Positions 57,844 to 64,000 of a DNA stretch of 64,000 bases are shown piece after piece. Under the pieces are notes generated by a model, which had not been told where the DNA came from, searched no databases, and saw only the letters and a program-made list of their open reading frames with translations. This stretch comes from Strongyloides papillosus. Taxonomy: Eukaryota > Nematoda > Chromadorea > Rhabditida > Strongyloididae. The DNA lies in the NCBI GenBank assembly GCA_005656395.1, contig SRSI01000036.1, positions 310,001-374,000 on the forward strand. Direction: 5' to 3'. Every line of letters begins with the position of its first letter. Position 1 is the stretch's first letter. The position numbers were made by a program, and so were the translations under genes.

Positions 57844-60800
57844 CAAGATTACAAGATTGCTCAGTTCGGTCTTTCCTTGTCTTGGTTTTTCACTTTACGT
57901 GGGGGTCCTCGACGTGGTGGTGGCTGCTGAGCCTCAAATATAGATGTTTTGATTATTTCTTTAAATTTGTCTCTATCGTGTGCCCATCGGTACCATTTGG
58001 TTCCCGTAGCTTCTTCAACTTTCTTCAGATCGTCTCGCCATCTAGTTTTGGGTCTTCCAAGTGGTCTGGTCATATCGTATGATCTCCAGAAGGTCGTTTT
58101 CTGCGCCCATCTGTTGTCTATTCTTCTTGCTATGTAACCAGCCCATCTTAGTTTATTTGTTAAGGCAGATTGTACAATATCGTTAAAGTTCGTTTGTTTA
58201 CGTAGGTCTTCATTGTGGATCTCATCTCTTCTTGTGACTCCGAGGATTCTTCTCTCCATCGCACGTTGTGTTACTTTCAGCTTTTCCTTATCAGACTTTC
58301 TCAAGTTCCAAGTTTCGAAGCCATATAACATAGCTGGAAGAACCATGCTGTTGAAGAGTTGAGTCCTGACCTTGTGGTCTTTTAGTTTTTTCATGATTTC
58401 GGAGATTCTTCTAAACGCTAACCATCCTGCTCTTCTTCTTCGGCTGATTTCTTCGTCTTGATTGTAGTAGTTGCTGATTTGTTGGCCAAGGTATGTGTAA
58501 CTACTCACTTCTTCAATACTTTCTTCGCCTAGTTTCACTGTACTATTAGGCTCTTTCTGTTGGCTTGTCTTGTTTCTAAGAACTTGTGTCTTCTTTCTGT
58601 TTATTCGGAGCCCAATTTCTTCACTTAAACGATTTAGTTCGTTCAAGTTTTGTTCTGCTTCTTCCATTTATGTGTGATTAGGACGATATCGTCAGCAAAT
58701 CGAAGGTTAGTTAAGTGTTCTCCATCTATACGTATTCCCTTTTTAGTCTAATCTAATTTTGAAAAAACATCTTCTACTACTGCCGTGAAGAGTTTAGGTG
58801 AAATAGTGTCACCTTGGCGGACTCCTCTTTTTACTGGTATTTGTAGCTTTTTGTGGAAGAGTTTGATTGTTGTGTTGCATCCTCGATTAATGTCTTTTAT
58901 AAGCTCGACATACTGTTTTTGAATTCCTTGTTTGCTGATAGCATTAATAACGGCATTGATTTCAACGCTGTCAAATGCCTTTTCGTAGTCGATAAAGGTC
59001 AGTACAAGAGGGAGCTTATATTCTTCGGCTCTTTCCAGGATTTGGTTGAGGGTGTGGATGTGGTCTATTGTCGAGTAACCACTTCTAAACCCGGCCTGTT
59101 CCCTGGGTTGTGCTTCATCTAACGTTCTTGCGATGCGATTTAGTATAATCTTCGTAAAAAGTTTATAAATAGACGAGAGGAGGCATATTGGCCTGTAGTT
59201 TTTTATGTCCTCATGGTCACCTTTTTTAAACAAAAGAACCGTTTTTGACGTTTTCCACAAGGTTGGAATTTTCCTGGTTCTCAAGCATTTTGTGAATAAT
59301 TCTGCCAGTGTTCTCCATAGATGTATACCACCCGCTTTTAATGTCTCATTCGTAATTGTGTCCGGGCCAGGTGCTTTTCCATTTTTTGTGTTCTTCAGTG
59401 CATATTCTATTTCGGATGTCAGTATTGATGGAACTTCTTCATTGTTATCCTCCATCTTTTTTTCTTGTACATATTTTTTTGAGTTAAAAAGATCCGTATA
59501 AAAACATCTGCATACTTCTTCTGTTTCCTCTCTGGTCTTGGAATTGCTTCCATCTAGTTTCTTCAGTGTCACCATCATTCTTCTGGCGATTGTAAGCTCT
59601 TGTTTGCATTTTTTCAGACTTTTCCGTTGCAGAGCTACCTCTTGAAGTTTTTTAAGTTTGTATGTATTGTACTCTTCTTTAATCTTCTGACGTATAAGTT
59701 TGCTGAGAAGAGAATATTCCAAGTGATTCTCTTTAGTATGCTCCATCTTGCGTCGTTTTGTAATGTTATCAAGTGTTTGGGGAGACATCCATTCTTTTCT
59801 ACCACCGACAGCTGAAGTTGTTGCTGTTTTTTGAAGTTCCATTAAAGTTTCGGTTAATTTGTTTGCCTTTTCTTCTAATGTACCCTCAAGTTGCCATTCT
59901 GTGTTAATTACAGCTTGTTTTAAGATGTCTTCATTTAATTTTGTCTTCTCCAGTCTTTTTGTTTGAAACATTTTGCGCCTGTCTGCCTCTAGATTCATTT
60001 TTAGTGTTGCTCAGATAAGCCGATGATCAGATCCAGAGACATGTCGAATTACCTCCACATTTGTAATTAGTTGTCGATCGCTTGATAGGAAGTAATCTAG
60101 TTCTGCAGTATGTGTAGCATTTGGAGCACGCCAAGTGTATCGCTTACCTTGTGGTTTTTGAAAGAAAGTGTTCATAATGTAGAGCCGATTGGTTTCCGCG
60201 AAAGTAGCCATTCGTTCTCCGACTTCATTCCTTTCTTGATCAGATTCCTTTCCAACGTGTTTCTCCTCTTCTTTGGCAATTCCAACTTTTGCGTTGTAAT
60301 CTCCCATTACTATTGTTTTGTAGGCGGGGGTTTTCATAAGTTCTTCGATTTCTTCATAAAATCTCTCAATTGCTTCTTCTTCATAACTGCTGTGTGGTGC
60401 ATATACTTGAATAATTCGAAGAGGTTTTGGTTGACGTTTCACTTTTATTTCTAGTACTGCTATCCTTGGGGAAACAATCTCAACCTTTGTGACTGTCTTG
60501 GCCAATTCTGCTCTAATAATAAAACCTACTCCACCAATATTGCTCTTCGTTTCTTCGTTAATTTCTGATGCGCCAAAGTGGTGTTCGTCTCCGTTTGTCA
60601 TCTCTGGTATTTAACTTCACGAAGATGGGTTTCGCATACTCCAATAATATCATACGTTGTTTTGTCAAATTCTTTGTAGAGTGATACAATCCGTTGTTCT
60701 TTCTGAAGTCCTTCTTTCAGGTTTTAAGTTAATAGTTTTAATGTGGGCCGGCGAGTTCGTTGTTTTCGGCTATATTTTTGTCTGTACGCTCCTTCGCATG

Positions 60801-61105
60801 AACTGGCGACTTCATCGCCTCTTATGTCGCTTCGTCCATGTTCAATGCCGCCATTTGAGCGCTCTATATTTGGCTTTTTCACGGTTGGTATGGTGCTACC
60901 GCAGCTTGTGAAGCTAGATGGTAGACCCCTTCATCAATACCAGCATATTGTTGTTGGGATTGTAGGTCAGTTAGCTTTCTCTTCGCGGTTCCACCGCCAT
61001 TCCTTCTTAGCGACGTGCTGGCATCGTAAAAGTTCAGGTATCCGATGTTACACCGTAGAGCAGTTACACCTTTCCACCACGTTGAGGTTGACCAATGGAA
61101 GGAGG
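57844..61105 (-). mobile_element. Nearly complete RTE-type LINE (non-LTR retrotransposon)
   Basis: It is flanked by a perfect 12-base target duplication AATAAGTGTTGA (57832-57843 and 61106-61117). On the minus strand it runs from a 5' region of about 500 bases through endonuclease, reverse transcriptase and C-terminal domain to a very short 3' end made of tandem AATCTTGT units, typical of RTE elements. The length is 3262 bases. It is visibly richer in G+C than the host DNA. A few stops and frameshifts inactivate it (see the coding entry). Confidence 0.92.
57861..60601 (-). pseudogene. RTE endonuclease-reverse transcriptase gene, recently inactivated
   Basis: Pieces on the minus strand: endonuclease (about 60650-60011, with ETHL upstream of a frameshift near 60605, then VMGDYNAKVG and SGSDHRLI); reverse transcriptase (59998-58748, GKAPGPD, NYRPICLLSSIYK, EQAGFRSGYST, DYEKAFDSV, RQGDTISPKLF, then FADDIVLI beyond a stop); and the C-terminal domain (58667-57861, LGQQISNYYNQDEEI, WNLRKSDKEKL, RRILGVTRRDEI, ending in a Pro/Arg-rich tail). 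In the reading path there are two in-frame stops (60009-60011, a TGA where Arg is expected, and about 58748, a TAG where Trp is expected) and two frameshifts. These few changes indicate recent death. Confidence 0.9.
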
Positions 61106-61117
61106 AATAAGTGTTGA

Positions 61118-64000
61118 TATTAGTTAAATGACTGAATTGTACAATATTTCAATGGTAATCGTTTTCCTTTTTATTTTATTAATTCTCGATTACTTTATAC
61201 CAGTTTTATACGGTATCTTATACTTGCAGTGCATTTTAATTTGAGTCAATGAGACAGTAAAAAGGTATAAAAATTTAATAAAATATCAAAACACAAATCA
61301 ATTAAAATTCTTTCAAAATATAAAAATCTTATATAAATAATTTCTATCATACAATACAAATTTTATATATTAAAAATCTCACATATATATAAAATCTTAA
61401 TTCTCATAAAAATCTTTTGTTATTCTGAATCAGACTTAAGCTATGCAATATTCTTCATCTTCTTTCTTTTTTAAGGGAAAAAATTAAATGCGTCGCAGCT
61501 TCTCCTCTTCTTTTAACCAGTAAAATAAAAATTTACCACTTAAAAATATTATTTTAAAATCTTATATAAATTTTTTCACAGTCGAGATAAAAGAACTAGT
61601 TTATTTGTTACTTTTTTAAATTAACTAATAATTTTCATAATTGTTTATGAATATTTTTTACTATCTGTTAAATAATTTTTTATTTTTTAACCAATTATTT
61701 ATATTATTTTAAAATTGTTATATTATTAGTAGAAACTATTTATTTACTACATATAAACTTTTTTATTCTGGTTACTTCTTGACGATCTAATACTAATTAT
61801 TGTTTTTAAAATTATTATTGTGGAAATTTTTAGGATGTGTCGATGTGCCTCTGTAAAGTTTTTAGTGAAATAAAATAGTTTTCTGTGTTTAAAATCCTTT
61901 ATTCTCAATTTAAAATGATACTTTTTTTTAAGATTAGCACTATCTCGTATTTTTTTACTATCACGTAATGTATATAAAATGGTTTTTTGGAAAGAAAAAT
62001 GTATTGTATAATACATTTGGAAGGTAAAAATAGATTATTAATGATATATCTTTTTCTATAATTGTGTGTCAGACTTCACTGTACATGTACATTTTTTCAT
62101 TCTTTATAAAAAAATTACTGTTAATCGATCTTTCGATCACTTACATTAGTCAAAAGACAATCTATTATATATTTTTATATATTAAAATTGTTAAGTAGTA
62201 TAATTGTCGTGTATTAAAATTGTTATATTAATAATAATTTTTTTGTTTCTCCAATAAACCTTTTTCTTTTGGTTAATTCTCGATATTCTAACATCTTTCT
62301 CCTTGTCAACTTTCCCACATTTTTTTGCCTCAAATTCAAAATATTTACTACTTTATAATTGTACATTTTAATGTTTAATTACTATTATTTATTGATATTA
62401 ATTAGAATTTTTTATAATTAGTTAATTTCTTTTAAATAAACATTCTATTACTTGTTGCTCTTTTTTATTCTCGATAATCAACTACTTTTGTTATGCATCA
62501 GACTTAAAAATTGAGTATAAACTTGTCGGAAAGATCAAAAACAATGCTAAAGCTTATGTTAATTGATTGAGCACACAGGTTTTTTTTCAGTACTTGTTTC
62601 AAGTTATAGTAAACTCTGTTTAAGAAAGAGACAGAAAAATGATGATATTGTGACTGGAAAGGACTATAAATAACCTGGAATGTCGTGGATAATGTCATTA
62701 TATTATTTTAACACGTACTAATCAATTTATTATAGAATCACCAAATAAAGATCAGGAGTTTTACTGGTTGGAATTTAGAAGATATTAAAGAAGATTCTAA
62801 GGTAATTAACTAATTATTGTTCTTATTTATTTTATTGTTATTAAAGATCGATAAGACCAATAAAAATATTTTACTTTATCGATAGTTACTTCTATCATGC
62901 TTTGTTTTGCAGTCAATTTTGTTAAAATTCTTTGCCATTGTTTAAAACTATTAGATGTTTTCTATTGGACTTGGGGAAAATCATTTGGAATAGTCCGCGT
63001 TCTAGTGTATCTAATGGATTTTCTTTGTTGTGTTTTATCATTAAATAATGTTATTTTGTATTAAAATTCATTTTTTTTGTTTAAAAATTTTTTATGAAAA
63101 TTATTAGATATGGTGAATGAATTTTTCTATTCTTTATTTTATTGTCATGATCTTTATTTTTATTAATTAATTATTATTTTTTTAATTTTATTTCACTTAG
63201 CTTAGTTATTTTACCAACTCTCGATAACCAAAATGTTATGTGTAGTCGAAATTTTGACACGAATCACATAGAGAATTCTCTTTTAGGTATACATTAAGCT
63301 CTTTTTTATTGACTATTTTATTAGTCAATTATAAAGGTGATACGTTTATAAATGTGCTTTTTATTTAAAAAATGGTTAATTTTTTATTTCAAACAATATT
63401 ACTGATGTTAATGTCTTTTTATTTAAAAGTGTTTAAATTGTTTAAAATATCAATTTATTATATGTTTTTATCTAAAAATTGCATCTTAATTCTAAAAAAG
63501 GAATTTTAATACATTTTGTTATTTAAATTATGCATTCTACACAATTTGCTTTTTCATATGTTTTCTACAATTAAACGTAAAATATTAAAACAGTGGATTT
63601 TTTATATTGTTTTGGTAATAATTTATTGTAAAATATGAATTGTTAAATGCTTTCCAGAAATTACTTCATGACTATGTTATATATTAGTATTGTTATATAC
63701 TATACATATGCATTAATATGTATACATATTACTGTATATATTTTTTTAATGTATCCAATCTTTTAACTATTGTATATTACTTATTGAGATTGTTAACTAC
63801 TTTTTCTACTGTTGTTAAATCGTGATGAAGTTAATGTTACTTTTACATTAAATTCTGTATACTTTGCTGATACTCATAACTAATATGCATTAATTAATGC
63901 TGTTCAACATTTTCAATAAAATGTTTTATCTGTCAAGAAAATCAAAGTTTATTCACATTTAAAAATATTAAGAGACAACAAAAAGTGTTGTAAACGACGC
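61118..64000. other. AT-rich, repeat-like DNA at the right end
   Basis: No gene, RNA or transposase is supported. Spaced ATTCTCGAT words continue from the left side of the LINE up to about 63220. The last 700 bases are simple AT-rich DNA. Confidence 0.5.

Noticed and set aside
60110..60454. Plus-strand open frames inside the LINE
   Set aside because: They are antisense shadows of the endonuclease and reverse transcriptase.

Overview
The window looks like nuclear DNA of a very AT-rich nematode, most like the Strongyloides group (inference; the species is not identified). The support is a fatty-acid- and retinol-binding (FAR) protein found only in nematodes, a Kunitz plus lustrin-type cysteine-rich secreted protein, nematode-style serpentine receptors, a GATA factor with one good finger and one degraded finger as in the worm ELT-2 group, introns of 44-95 bases ending in TTTNAG, and acceptor-like sites just before start codons of the kind used for spliced-leader addition.

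Bases 1-22000 are mostly genes: a Kunitz/lustrin protein (minus, cut by the left edge), two tandem SLC26/SulP anion transporters (minus; the second has one frameshift), a GATA factor (plus, at least four frame breaks), a small secreted orphan protein, a secreted class 3 lipase (minus), a FAR protein, eIF3 subunit L and CDC-42. They span transport, lipid handling, transcription, translation initiation and cell polarity, and I see no operon. A duplication took in the start of the Kunitz gene together with the transporter, because a broken copy of that start lies between the two transporters.

Bases 22800-41000 hold a 7TM receptor gene and a decayed second copy, inside heavily rearranged DNA. It includes a long imperfect palindrome, several foldback or MITE-like elements, a mariner inside a Tigger-like MITE, a Tigger-like element inside a CACAC-ended element inside the receptor pseudogene, and a broken unidentified gene next to a CACTG-ended element, both lying between 63-base direct repeats. 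Two unexplained stretches (about 23880-24485 and 41283-41575) are visibly richer in G+C than their surroundings.

Bases 42600-56430 contain two blocks of a roughly 520-base repeat family, also present between the transporters. Different transposons have landed in these blocks: a dead Tc1-like element, an apparently intact Ty1/copia retrotransposon with identical LTRs, and a dead mariner. From 57844 to 61105 lies a nearly complete RTE-type LINE with a 12-base target duplication and a few inactivating changes. The rest, to 64000, is AT-rich repeat-like DNA with no gene that I can support.
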